Source: Alphaproteobacteria bacterium (GTDB taxonomy: Bacteria > Pseudomonadota > Alphaproteobacteria > MPNO01 > UBA830). From it: a DNA stretch of 46,627 bases. The notes under the pieces are model-generated. The model saw only the letters and a program-made list of their open reading frames with translations. It was not told the origin of the DNA and ran no database searches. This document shows positions 1 through 8,308 of this stretch, piece by piece. Within the stretch, counting starts at the first letter, position 1. Each line of letters opens with the position of its first letter. Location of the stretch: assembly GCA_022822405.1 (NCBI GenBank), contig JAJEBT010000153.1, positions 1 through 46,627 on the forward strand, read 5' to 3'. The translations under genes and the position numbers were made by a program.

Positions 1-120
1 GGGAGTTGAAAGGATAGCTCTCCTGATTTACACTCTGTCGGCATGGGGCGGCCTCCGCGCTTCTGGTAACTGCTTGATACATTTACCAATAACACGGATT
101 TACGCCCCATGCAAACTCCC
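1..120. repeat. Three-tier nested inverted repeat (structured RNA or element end?)
   Basis: Three inverted repeats are nested in order. GGGAGTT (1-7) pairs with AACTCCC (114-120), GCATGGGGCG (41-50) with CGCCCCATGC (103-112), and TGGTAA (64-69) with TTACCA (83-88). The left arm between the outer and middle stems also contains a small hairpin, AGGA...TCCT, near 11-24. Such ordered nesting suggests a multi-branched RNA or the terminus/miniature form of a mobile element. It lies downstream of the minus-strand DUF2141 gene and contains no credible ORF. I do not recognise a known RNA family. The strand cannot be decided. Confidence 0.5.
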
Positions 121-137
121 GTGGTGATTTTTGCGGG

Positions 138-575
138 TTAGTAGGAAAGCGCGAGTCTTGCCGGCACGGTGCCGGTTTCGCCGACCACGACCGAGGCGTC
201 GGCGAAACTCGGCGGTCCCATCACCCCGGCCGCGTCGTTGGCGAAGCCGTACCCCTCCTGGGGGATGCCGAGGATGTTGGTGTCGAGCTTCCCGTTGGCG
301 TTCTCGTCATGGAATGCGTTGACGGCGTAGCGTCCGGGTGTGAGGCCGCGGAAAGCCATGCGGACCGGTCCGCCGTCGGCAAGGCGCCAGCCGCCGGCGA
401 CCATGCCCGCGGCGTCGGGAAAGCTGACGTTGTCCACAGGCCTGTGGACAGCGACGTAGACACGGCCCCTGTCGGAGCGGATGCCTTCGACCTCGATGGC
501 GAGGTCGCCGGCGGCGGCCGGCAGGGCGAGGAATGCGGCAGCAAGCAGCGCCGGCGCGGAGCGGAGAAGCGGCAT
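138..575 (-). CDS. Secreted DUF2141-family protein
   Basis: This encodes 145 residues. The start is the ATG at 575, which opens a clear signal peptide (MPLLRSAPALLAAAFLALPAAAG, cleavage near residue 22). The reading frame is open further upstream, but that extension is Arg/Pro-rich and not signal-like. The mature part has the pattern of DUF2141 proteins: an early IEVEGIRSDRGRVYVAV strand, then GRYAVNAFHDENANGKLDTN, then GIPQEGYGFANDA, then a PPSFADASV stretch near the end. The family is predicted to form a beta-sandwich in the periplasm or on the surface; its biochemical role is not known. It is divergent from the LytTR gene, with about 150 bp between the two starts, so the two may share a control region. 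Confidence 0.8.
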   Translation of the reverse strand: MPLLRSAPALLAAAFLALPAAAGDLAIEVEGIRSDRGRVYVAVHRPVDNVSFPDAAGMVAGGWRLADGGPVRMAFRGLTPGRYAVNAFHDENANGKLDTNILGIPQEGYGFANDAAGVMGPPSFADASVVVGETGTVPARLALSY

Positions 576-728
576 CGGGTGTATCCCCCTCGGATGGTTG
601 ATAGTATGGCGCGCTGCGGGCGGCGCGCCCTGTTCGGAACAGGATGTGGGATGGGGACAGACGATTGCAATCGCGATTCCGCGAACCGCGCCGGTTTTTC
701 GCGGGATGCGCTCCGTCTGCCGTTCACG

Positions 729-1490
729 ATGCGCGAACTGCGCCGGAGCCGGCGTTTCCGGAGCCACGTCCTGGCGCTGGTTGCCGCCGTCGCGGTCATG
801 GCCTATCTCGCGCCGTTCGGCACCGGCGCGTTTCTCGGCCCTTTCGGGCTCGTCGGCTACTGGAGTGCGGCGATAGGCGTCAACTGGCTGATCGCCGTTG
901 CCGTGATCTCCTTCAGCGTGCGTGTCATGGAGAAGGCGGAGAAACCGTCATGGACCGGAACCGTCATCGGCGCCTTGGCCGCGGCGGTGCCCGGCACCGG
1001 CGTCGTCTTTCTGCTCGAAAGCGGGTTCGGACGGGCGATCGAATCTGCCGGTACCCTGCTCTACGTCTATTCCTGCGTCGCGCTGGTCATGCTCGTGGTC
1101 GGCTTCTTCGTGTCGCGGCTGATCGAGGAGCCCCTGCGCCGGACGGCCGCGCCTCGCGACGCTCTGCGGGAGCCGGGCGGGGCGCCGTTCCTCGAACGCC
1201 TCGCGCCGTCCCTGGGGCGCGAATTGCTCCATCTCCACATGCGCGACCACTACGTGGAGGCGCATACCGCGAAGGGGTCGGAGCTGATCCTGCTGCGCTT
1301 CAGCGACGCGCTGCGCGAAGTCGACAGGCTCGACGGCATGCAGGTGCACCGTTCGCACTGGGTTGCGGCGCGGGCGGTGGTCGGCGCGTCGCGGCGGGGC
1401 GGACGCACGCGGCTCAGGCTGGTCAACGGCGCCGAGGTTCCGGTGAGCCGGACCTTCGCCCCGGCGCTGAAAGAGCGCGGCTGGATCTGA
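729..1490 (+). CDS. Membrane-anchored LytTR-family DNA-binding regulator
   Basis: This encodes 253 residues from the ATG at 729. In-frame ATGs at 606 and 651 exist, but their extra residues look noncoding. Four hydrophobic segments fill roughly residues 15-130: a first one ending YLAPFGTG, then GYWSAAIGVNWLIAVAVISF, then GTVIGALAAAVPGTGVVFLL, then TLLYVYSCVALVMLVVGFFV. The C-terminal third (about 155-253) matches a LytTR DNA-binding domain, with LHMRDHYVEAHT and a later VHRSHWVAARAV segment. Membrane-bound LytTR proteins typically regulate a neighbouring gene in response to an envelope signal. The divergent DUF2141 gene is the obvious candidate target, but this is inference. No receiver domain is present. 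Confidence 0.82.
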   Translation: MRELRRSRRFRSHVLALVAAVAVMAYLAPFGTGAFLGPFGLVGYWSAAIGVNWLIAVAVISFSVRVMEKAEKPSWTGTVIGALAAAVPGTGVVFLLESGFGRAIESAGTLLYVYSCVALVMLVVGFFVSRLIEEPLRRTAAPRDALREPGGAPFLERLAPSLGRELLHLHMRDHYVEAHTAKGSELILLRFSDALREVDRLDGMQVHRSHWVAARAVVGASRRGGRTRLRLVNGAEVPVSRTFAPALKERGWI

Positions 1491-1512
1491 ATCGCCGCCG
1501 CTCGCGCGGCGC

Positions 1513-1875
1513 TCAGGAAGTCCGGGAGCGTTCCCCGAGGATAGCCTGCAGGCTCTCTTTCGGAGGCACGATGTCGGTGACGAGATCGCGGACGAGCTTC
1601 TTGTTGGCAAGCGGCCCGACCGTCGTTCCCGCCGGGGACAGGCGCGCGGTGCAGGCATAGCGGGTGTGGCCGTCAACGGCCACCATGCATTCCTTGCAGG
1701 CATTGGCGTTGATGCAGCTGTAGCGGAACGCGATGGTCGAATCGACGTGGGTGCGCAGCCACACGATGGCGTCGAGCACCGACATGCCTTCGCGATAGGG
1801 GACCTGGTGGGTTTCGAAGCGCGGCTCCTCCCCCGGGGCGCCGCGCTGGATGACGACGGGCACGGCCCGGGTCAT
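1513..1875 (-). CDS. Short 2Fe-2S iron-sulfur subunit, SdhB/FrdB N-domain type
   Basis: This encodes 120 residues from the ATG at 1875, which overlaps the flavoprotein stop by ATGA. It aligns to the N-terminal plant-ferredoxin-like domain of succinate dehydrogenase/fumarate reductase iron-sulfur proteins. A YSCINANACKECMV segment followed by YACTAR supplies four Cys for one [2Fe-2S] cluster. Five residues separate the first two Cys; SdhB/FrdB have four. The C-terminal domain that carries the [4Fe-4S] and [3Fe-4S] clusters (about 120 more residues) is absent, and the protein ends naturally rather than by frameshift. It probably passes electrons between the adjacent flavoprotein and a soluble or membrane partner that is not encoded here. 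Confidence 0.8.
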   Translation of the reverse strand: MTRAVPVVIQRGAPGEEPRFETHQVPYREGMSVLDAIVWLRTHVDSTIAFRYSCINANACKECMVAVDGHTRYACTARLSPAGTTVGPLANKKLVRDLVTDIVPPKESLQAILGERSRTS

Positions 1876-3590
1876 GGCGCGGCCTCCGCCAGCGACTCCC
1901 CGGCGCTGCGGACCACGGGGGCGAACCCGGCCGCCAGCTCGCCGTTGCCGTCGAGATGGAGGTACTGGTTGTGTTCCTGGCCCGGATCCGTTTCCGGGAA
2001 ATCCTCGCGCTGATGCGCGCCCCGGCTCTCGGTGCGGTTGAGCGCCGCAAGGGCGACGGACTCGGCGACAAGGAGCGCCGAGCGGAGATCGTGCCAGTCC
2101 TGGAGTGCGAGGTTGAAGGCGTTGCCTTCCGGCGGCAGGAGGTCCCGCAGATCGCGGCGCATGGCGCGGATCCCGGCGAGCGCCGCCTCGATCCGTGCGC
2201 CGGTCCGGAGTACGCCGACATTTTCCCACATCAGCCGCTGCAGTTCCGCCCACATCTCGCCGAGCGCGGCCCCGGCGCTTTCGGCCTGCTGCCCGCTGCT
2301 CTCCGCCCGGATCCCGTCAAGGCAGCGCGCCGCTGCGTCGTCGGGCCATGTGCGCCGGCCTTCCCCGGCGCGGGCGGCTGCGAACCTGCCGGCCCGCTCG
2401 CCGAACACGAAGGCCTCGGGGATGGCGTTGCCCGACAACCGGTTGGCGCCGTTGGCTCCCCCGACGGCCTCGCCGGCGGCGTAGAGACCGGGCACCGACG
2501 TTTCCATGCGTTCGTTCACCTCGACGCCGCCCATGTGGTAATGCGCGATCGGCGAGACCTCGATCGGGCGCCTGGTGAGATCGATTCCGTTGTCGGCGAG
2601 CCGGTCGATGACGGGGCCGAACGCCGCGCGCAGCTCGTCTTCCGGAATGTGCTCGAAGCTCAGGTAGACGCCGCCGTTCTCGGTCGCGCGGCCGGCTTCG
2701 GCCTCCTTGGTGATGCCGTAGGAGATGATGTCGCGCGTCGTCACGTAGCGGCCCTCGTCGGCGCCGCCATAGGCGTGGACGAACTCCTCGCCCTTGGCGT
2801 TCAGGAGCCGGCCTCCGAGCTTGTAGCGGAACGGGTCCCACATGATCGGATCCATGCCGACGAGGCGCGGGGCGAGGTGGCCGATCGGAAAGAACTGCGG
2901 AAACTCCATGTCGAGAAGGCGCGCCCCGGCGCGAAGCGCCAGGGCGTACCCGTCCCCGTTCATGTTCGCCGAGGCGCTGTTGCGCTGGTAGATCCGGGTC
3001 AGGCCGCCGGCCGCCAGCACCACGGCGGCGGCGGAAACGGCAACCGGCGATCCGTCGTCGAGGGCGAAGCCGACGGCGCCTGCCGCGACGCCGTCGGCGA
3101 CCACGACGTCATTGATCGCGAGTCCGCTGATCCGCGTGATGGTCTCGCCGCGCGCGACCTGCGTGCGGAGGCACTTGGCGACTGCCGGGCCGGTGTTGAG
3201 GAAATCGACATAGACGCAGCGCGGCGCGCGGTGGCCGGGTGCGGTGACGCCGATGATCTTGCCGTCCTGCCGCGCCCAACCGACCTTCCAGCGGTCCATC
3301 TCGCGGATCCGCGTCACTGCCTCCTCGCAGAGGATGGCGGCAAGCGCCTCGTTGCAGAGCCCGCGGCCCGCCTCGAGCGTGTCGCCGAGATGGTCCGTCC
3401 AGTGGTCGGGTTGGTGTTCGCCGAGGGCCGCGGCGGTCGTCATCTGCGCCATGATGGTGGCGCCGCCGCGCCCGATCATGCTCTTGTCGGCAAGGATGAC
3501 GTCGGCGCCGTTGCGCGCCGCTGCGATCGCCGCGTACATGCCGGCGCCGCCGGCGCCGACCACAAGCACGTCTGTCTCGAGATGAATCAT
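1872..3590 (-). CDS. FAD-dependent fumarate reductase/succinate dehydrogenase-like flavoprotein
   Basis: This encodes 572 residues, the expected size for the SdhA/FrdA/L-aspartate oxidase family. An N-terminal Rossmann motif VVGAGGAGMYAA begins near residue 10. A later segment ending AHYHMGGVEV corresponds to the HxxGG active-site region, and GEAVGGANGANRLSGNA is the C-terminal FAD contact. In SdhA a His in the SHT-xAAQGG segment binds FAD covalently. The equivalent segment here (RGGATIMAQM) has no His, so FAD is probably noncovalent. It is translationally coupled (ATGA) to the downstream 2Fe-2S subunit, and no cytochrome b anchor follows. The substrate is unknown; fumarate/succinate or another enoate are the family options. 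Confidence 0.85.
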   Translation of the reverse strand: MIHLETDVLVVGAGGAGMYAAIAAARNGADVILADKSMIGRGGATIMAQMTTAAALGEHQPDHWTDHLGDTLEAGRGLCNEALAAILCEEAVTRIREMDRWKVGWARQDGKIIGVTAPGHRAPRCVYVDFLNTGPAVAKCLRTQVARGETITRISGLAINDVVVADGVAAGAVGFALDDGSPVAVSAAAVVLAAGGLTRIYQRNSASANMNGDGYALALRAGARLLDMEFPQFFPIGHLAPRLVGMDPIMWDPFRYKLGGRLLNAKGEEFVHAYGGADEGRYVTTRDIISYGITKEAEAGRATENGGVYLSFEHIPEDELRAAFGPVIDRLADNGIDLTRRPIEVSPIAHYHMGGVEVNERMETSVPGLYAAGEAVGGANGANRLSGNAIPEAFVFGERAGRFAAARAGEGRRTWPDDAAARCLDGIRAESSGQQAESAGAALGEMWAELQRLMWENVGVLRTGARIEAALAGIRAMRRDLRDLLPPEGNAFNLALQDWHDLRSALLVAESVALAALNRTESRGAHQREDFPETDPGQEHNQYLHLDGNGELAAGFAPVVRSAGESLAEAAP

Positions 3591-3973
3591 GCGCGGGATC
3601 CGCTGGCGCGCGGGACCTCCGGTCCGGGCGCACGACAGGGCGGCCGCACGCTGCGGCCGCGGGGGACGCCGGAGCCGACGCGCGCCGCCGCCTCCGGGCT
3701 CAATCGACCGGTCCGGCCCGAAGGACAGCCCGAGGCGCCTCTATAGCACAGGAGCATCGCGGTTCTCCAGCGCCGCCGCCGCCTGACGGGCGCGCCAAGA
3801 CTTGAATCGCGCGGCGCGGCCGATAGATTAGCGTGTCCCTGCGGATGGTCCGCGGCCGCCGTCCGCCGCGTTCCGATGTCCTCCGGCCCGCGCCAAGGCC
3901 GCTCCGCAGGGCGACCTTGTCACCCTGACGCGGTTGCCGGCCGGCCTCCGCGGCTAGCAGGAAGCTTTGCACC
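3591..3973. other. Divergent intergenic region between flavoprotein and tkt
   Basis: This 383-bp stretch has no credible gene. It must hold the promoters for the flavoprotein operon (leftward) and for tkt-gap-pgk (rightward). I could not pick a convincing -35/-10 pair in this very GC-rich sequence. The one strong structure is the hairpin at 3640-3660. Confidence 0.6.
3640..3660. promoter_or_regulatory. Strong palindromic hairpin, possible operator
   Basis: GCGGCCGCA (3640-3648) and TGCGGCCGC (3652-3660) form a perfect 9-bp stem around a 3-nt loop. It lies 50 bp upstream of the flavoprotein start and about 310 bp upstream of tkt. There is no T tract, so it is not a typical intrinsic terminator. 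An operator or leader hairpin is possible. Confidence 0.4.
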
Positions 3974-5971
3974 TTGTCAGATTCCTCCCCTTCTGCAGAC
4001 ATTGATCACGGTCGCCTGGCCAACGCGATCCGAGCGCTGTCGATGGACGCCGTCCAGGCCGCAAACAGCGGCCATCCCGGCATGCCGATGGGTGCGGCCG
4101 ATATCGCGACCGTGCTGTTCACCCGCTATCTCCGATTCGATCCGGCGGATCCCGCCTGGCCCGACCGCGACCGTTTCGTGCTGTCGGCGGGGCATGGCTC
4201 GATGCTGCTCTATTCGCTCCTCCATCTCGCCGGTTACGCCGACATGACGATCGAGGAGATCCGGAATTTCAGGCAGCTCGGGAGCCGCACGGCCGGGCAC
4301 CCGGAATACGGCCACGCCGGCGGCGTGGAGATCACCACGGGACCGCTGGGGCAGGGGCTGGGCGCGGCCGTCGGCATGGCCATCGCCGAGCGGTCGATGA
4401 ACGCGCGTTTCGGCGACGGCCTCGTCGATCACCGGGTCTGGGTGCTTGCCTCGGACGGCGACCTCATGGAGGGCGTCAGCCACGAGGCTGCTTCTCTGGC
4501 CGGCCATCTCGGCCTCGACCGGCTGACGGTGTTCTACGACGACAATGCCATATCCATCGATGGTGGCACCGAGCTCAGCCTCTCGGACGACGCGGTGAAG
4601 CGTTTCGAGGCCTATGGCTGGGACGTCCGCCGCTGCGACGGACATGATCCCGAGGCCATCGCCTCGGCGATCGACGCCGCGCTGTCGGCCCCCGCGCCGT
4701 CGCTGATCGCTTGCCGCACCACCATCGGGCATGGCGCGCCGACCAAGGCGGGCACGGCCGGATCCCACGGCGCCCCGCTGGGAGACGAGGAGATCGCCGG
4801 CGCCCGGGCGGCCCTGGACTGGCCGCACGCGCCGTTTGTCGTGCCTGACGACATCCTGGCGGCATGGCGGCGCGCGGGACGCCGCGGCGCTTCGCTTCGC
4901 GAAGCCTGGGCGGAAAGATGCGCGGGCTCCGACCTCGGTCCGGAATTCACGCGCACGGTCTCGGGTGCGCTACCCGAGGGCTGGGACAGCGCGATCCTAG
5001 GGATCAAGCGCTCGTTCTGCGACGAGGGCCCGTCGCTGGCGACACGGGCGTCGTCGGGCCGGGTGCTCGACGCCGTTGCGCCGGCGCTTCCCGATCTCAT
5101 CGGCGGATCGGCGGACCTGACCGGGTCCAACAACACGCTGGTGGCGGGGATGCGCCTGCTTTCGCGCGAGGAACGCGGCGGCAACTACATACATTACGGT
5201 GTGCGTGAACACGGCATGGCGGCCGCGATGAACGGCATGGCGCTGCATGGCGGCGTGCTTCCCTACGCGGGCACGTTCCTGATCTTTTCCGACTATCTGC
5301 GGCCTGCCGTCCGCCTCAGCGCGCTGATGGGGCTGCAGGTGATCCATGTGCTGACCCACGATTCGATCGGTCTCGGGGAGGATGGGCCCACCCACCAGCC
5401 GGTGGAGCATCTCGCCAGCCTGCGGGCGATGCCGGGGCTGCACGTCTTCCGGCCGGCCGACGCCGTGGAGGTCGCGGAATGCTGGCAGCTGGCGCTCGCG
5501 CGCCGCGAGGGCCCGTCGGTCCTCGCGCTGACGCGGCAGGGCGTGCCGGCGCTGCGCAGGGAGTTTTCCGCTGCCAACCGCTGCCAGGAGGGGGCGTATG
5601 TCCTGGCCGAAGCCGGCGGTTCAGGTGGCCGGCGGGCGACACTGCTCGCGACCGGATCGGAAGTCGCGATCGCCGTCGAGGCGCGGGAGATGCTCGAGGC
5701 CGACGGCATTCCGACTGCCGTCGTGTCCATGCCGTGCTGGGAGCTGTTCGAGCGCCGGGACGATGCGGACAGGGACGCGGTGCTCGGGCCCGGAACGGTC
5801 CGCGTCGCCGTCGAGGCGGCGGCGCCGCTGGGATGGGACCGCTGGACCGGCCCCGGCGGCGGGTTCGTCGGCATGAACGGGTTCGGCGCCTCGGGGCCGG
5901 CAAGGGACCTCTACGCGCATTTCGGCATCACTGCTGCCGCGGTTGCGGCCGAAGTCAGGAATCGGCTCTGA
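3974..5971 (+). CDS. tkt: Transketolase
   Basis: This encodes 665 residues, the normal length for bacterial transketolase. The start is TTG at 3974, preceded by AGGAAG with about 9 nt spacing; the next ATG (4043) would remove conserved N-terminal sequence. The enzyme uses thiamine diphosphate to move two-carbon units between pentose-, triose- and hexose-phosphates. Visible motifs are [19 protein letters not shown] near residue 31, SDGDLMEG near 155 (ThDP/metal binding), SADLTGSN, and [11 protein letters not shown] near 410 with the catalytic Glu. gap follows after 46 nt and pgk after that. This is a classic tkt-gap-pgk run serving glycolysis/gluconeogenesis or the Calvin cycle. No RuBisCO or phosphoribulokinase is in the window. 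Confidence 0.97.
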   Translation: MSDSSPSADIDHGRLANAIRALSMDAVQAANSGHPGMPMGAADIATVLFTRYLRFDPADPAWPDRDRFVLSAGHGSMLLYSLLHLAGYADMTIEEIRNFRQLGSRTAGHPEYGHAGGVEITTGPLGQGLGAAVGMAIAERSMNARFGDGLVDHRVWVLASDGDLMEGVSHEAASLAGHLGLDRLTVFYDDNAISIDGGTELSLSDDAVKRFEAYGWDVRRCDGHDPEAIASAIDAALSAPAPSLIACRTTIGHGAPTKAGTAGSHGAPLGDEEIAGARAALDWPHAPFVVPDDILAAWRRAGRRGASLREAWAERCAGSDLGPEFTRTVSGALPEGWDSAILGIKRSFCDEGPSLATRASSGRVLDAVAPALPDLIGGSADLTGSNNTLVAGMRLLSREERGGNYIHYGVREHGMAAAMNGMALHGGVLPYAGTFLIFSDYLRPAVRLSALMGLQVIHVLTHDSIGLGEDGPTHQPVEHLASLRAMPGLHVFRPADAVEVAECWQLALARREGPSVLALTRQGVPALRREFSAANRCQEGAYVLAEAGGSGGRRATLLATGSEVAIAVEAREMLEADGIPTAVVSMPCWELFERRDDADRDAVLGPGTVRVAVEAAAPLGWDRWTGPGGGFVGMNGFGASGPARDLYAHFGITAAAVAAEVRNRL

Positions 5972-6017
5972 CCGGGCGGATGACGCGTTTCCGGGCTGCA
6001 ATGAAAGGAAAGGGAAG

Positions 6018-7028
6018 ATGACGGTAAGGGTTGCAATCAACGGCTTCGGCCGCATCGGCCGGCTGACGCTGCGGGCGGCGCTGGAGGCCGGGCGGGAAGA
6101 TCTCGAATTCGTCGCCATCAACGATCTCGGCTCCGTCGAAATGAATGCGCATCTTCTCCAGTACGACACGTCGCACGGCCGCTTTCCCGGGAAGGTGAAG
6201 CATACGAAGACCGGAATCGATGCCGGCCGCGGCGCGATCAGGGTCCTTGCCGAACGGGATCCCGAGAATCTGCCCTGGGGCGATCTCGGCATCGATGTCG
6301 TGCTCGAATGCACCGGCCTGTTCACCAGACGCGAACAGGCCGAGAAGCACCTCGCGGCCGGAGCAAAGAGAGCACTGATCTCGGCGCCGGCAACCGGTGA
6401 GGACTTGACGGTCGTGTACGGCGTCAATCACGACCGGCTCCGCAAGGCGCATACCATCGTGTCGAACGCGTCCTGCACCACCAATTGCCTCGCGCCGGTG
6501 GCGGCGGTGATGCACGATGCCATCGGCATCCGCCAGGGCTACATGACGACGGTGCACGCCTATACCGGCGACCAGCGCATCCTTGACACGCTGCACAGCG
6601 ACCCGCGACGGGCGCGGTCCGCGGCCCGTTCCATGATCCCGACCTCGACCGGGGCGGCCAAGGCGGTCGGCCGCGTGCTGCCGGCGCTGGACGGAAAGCT
6701 CGACGGCACCGCGGTCCGCGTGCCGACGGCCAACGTGTCGATGATCGACTTCAAGTTCGTGCCCGGCCGCAAGACGACGGTCGAGGAAGTCAATGCTGCC
6801 GCCCGCAAGGCGGCGCGCAGCCGCCGCCTCAAGGGGATCCTGAATATCAACACATCGCCGCTGGTGTCGGAGGACTTCAACCACGACCCCGCCTCGTCGG
6901 TGTTCGACGTGACCCAGACCCAGGTGATCGAAGGCAAGCTCGTGCGTGTCCTGAGCTGGTACGACAACGAGTGGGGGTTCTCGAACCGCATGCTCGACAC
7001 CGCCGCGGCGATGGGGCGCCTCGGCTAG
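6018..7028 (+). CDS. gap: Glyceraldehyde-3-phosphate dehydrogenase, type I
   Basis: This encodes 336 residues from the ATG at 6018, preceded by a purine-rich AAAGGAAAGGGAAG. It converts glyceraldehyde-3-phosphate, NAD(P)+ and Pi to 1,3-bisphosphoglycerate. The N-terminal NGFGRIGR forms the dinucleotide site, and AINDL near 33-37 has the Asp that usually favours NAD. The catalytic Cys is residue 153 in [12 protein letters not shown] and the partner His is residue 180 in [19 protein letters not shown] sequence ([12 protein letters not shown]) lies near the C terminus. It sits between tkt and pgk, as in many alphaproteobacteria. Confidence 0.97.
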   Translation: MTVRVAINGFGRIGRLTLRAALEAGREDLEFVAINDLGSVEMNAHLLQYDTSHGRFPGKVKHTKTGIDAGRGAIRVLAERDPENLPWGDLGIDVVLECTGLFTRREQAEKHLAAGAKRALISAPATGEDLTVVYGVNHDRLRKAHTIVSNASCTTNCLAPVAAVMHDAIGIRQGYMTTVHAYTGDQRILDTLHSDPRRARSAARSMIPTSTGAAKAVGRVLPALDGKLDGTAVRVPTANVSMIDFKFVPGRKTTVEEVNAAARKAARSRRLKGILNINTSPLVSEDFNHDPASSVFDVTQTQVIEGKLVRVLSWYDNEWGFSNRMLDTAAAMGRLG

Positions 7029-7073
7029 GGCGAGGCGGCGCCCGGACCTGCCACGGCTGCGGACGGCGGAACG

Positions 7074-8264
7074 ATGCCCAGGCGCGGGCTCGACGACATC
7101 GCGGTGTCGGGCAAGCGGATCTTCCTGCGCGCCGACCTCAACGTTCCGGTTCGGGGCGGGGCCGTTGCCGATGCGACCCGCATCGACAGGCTGGCGCCTA
7201 CCATCCTGGAGCTCGCGGATGCGGGCGCGAAAGTGATCGTCGCTTCGCATTTCGGCCGGCCGGCCGGCCGGCCGGTTCCGGAGATGTCGCTGGCGCCCCT
7301 GGTCGCACCGCTTTCGGCGGCGCTCGGAGGGAAGCCGGTGGCGTTTGTCGCCGCCACGGTCGGGCCGGAAGCGGAGCGGGCGGTGGCCGCGGCGGAGGCC
7401 GGAGACGTCCTCCTTCTCGAGAATCTCCGCTTCCATCCCGGGGAGGAGGCGAACGACCCGGAGTTTGCGGGGAAGCTTGCGTCGCTCGCCGACATCTATG
7501 TCAACGACGCCTTCTCGGCATCGCACCGGGCGCACGCCTCGGTCGCCGCCGTCGCGCACCTGTTGCCGGCGGCGGCGGGACGGCTGATGGAGGCGGAGAT
7601 CGGTGCACTCGAGACGGCGCTCGGCAGTCCCGCAAGGCCGGCCGGCGCCATCGTCGGGGGGGCCAAGATCTCGACCAAGCTCGATCTTCTCGGGAACCTG
7701 ACCGAACGGTTCGACATGCTGGCGATCGGCGGCGCCATGGCGAACACCTTTCTTCATGCACTTGGCACCGATGTCGGCGCATCGTTCTGCGAGCGCGACA
7801 TGGCGGACACCGCGCGGTCCGTGCTGGCGCGGGCCGACGCTTCGGGGTGCGAGATCGTGCTGCCGTCCGACGTCGTCGTTGCTCCGGAACTCGCCGACGG
7901 CGTTCCCTCGGAGGTGGTGCCGGTCGGCGGCGTGCCCTCGGGAATGATGATCCTCGATGTCGGCCCCGGCAGCGCCAACGGTCTTGCGGTCCGGCTGGGC
8001 AACCTGAAGACGCTGGTATGGAACGGCCCCCTGGGCGCGTTCGAGACACCGCCCTTCGATGCCGGGACGATGCAGGTCGCGCGCATTGCCGCCGACCTGA
8101 CGCGGCACGGCGGGCTGCACAGCGTGGCCGGGGGCGGCGACACCGTGGCCGCGCTTTCCGCTGCCGGCGTCGTCGACGAGTTCTCCTACGTGTCGACCGC
8201 CGGAGGCGCCTTCCTGGAATGGCTTGAGGGCAAGACGCTGCCCGGGGTGGCGGCGCTGGAGTAA
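7074..8264 (+). CDS. pgk: Phosphoglycerate kinase
   Basis: This encodes 396 residues, the standard length. It catalyses ADP/ATP phosphate transfer with 1,3-bisphosphoglycerate. Visible motifs are FLRADLNVP near residue 19, SHFGRP near 59, LLENLRFHPGEE near 112, VNDAFSASHRAHAS near 143, and VAGGGDT near the C-terminal nucleotide site. The ATG at 7074 lies 45 nt after gap, so the three genes are probably one transcript. The SHFGRP motif is followed by a coding run of pure GGCC repeats (7254-7275), which translates as GRPAGRP where the family usually has GRPKG. Confidence 0.97.
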   Translation: MPRRGLDDIAVSGKRIFLRADLNVPVRGGAVADATRIDRLAPTILELADAGAKVIVASHFGRPAGRPVPEMSLAPLVAPLSAALGGKPVAFVAATVGPEAERAVAAAEAGDVLLLENLRFHPGEEANDPEFAGKLASLADIYVNDAFSASHRAHASVAAVAHLLPAAAGRLMEAEIGALETALGSPARPAGAIVGGAKISTKLDLLGNLTERFDMLAIGGAMANTFLHALGTDVGASFCERDMADTARSVLARADASGCEIVLPSDVVVAPELADGVPSEVVPVGGVPSGMMILDVGPGSANGLAVRLGNLKTLVWNGPLGAFETPPFDAGTMQVARIAADLTRHGGLHSVAGGGDTVAALSAAGVVDEFSYVSTAGGAFLEWLEGKTLPGVAALE

Positions 8265-8267
8265 GGC

Positions 8268-8287
8268 CGGCGGTGCGGCACCCGCCG
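8268..8287. terminator. GC hairpin between convergent genes
   Basis: CGGCGG (8268-8273) pairs with CCGCCG (8282-8287), and the loop can form an alternative GGTGC/GCACC pairing. It begins 3 nt after the pgk stop and lies before the convergent stop at 8309. It has no T tract, so it may act as a weak bidirectional terminator or a Rho-assisted transcript end. Confidence 0.4.
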
Positions 8288-8308
8288 CGCCGCGGCCGTC
8301 AGGGGATC

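Noticed and set aside
1956..3746. Long 596-codon plus-strand ORF opposite the flavoprotein.
   Set aside because: It is a GC-rich antisense shadow with no recognisable motifs; the minus strand encodes a full flavoprotein.
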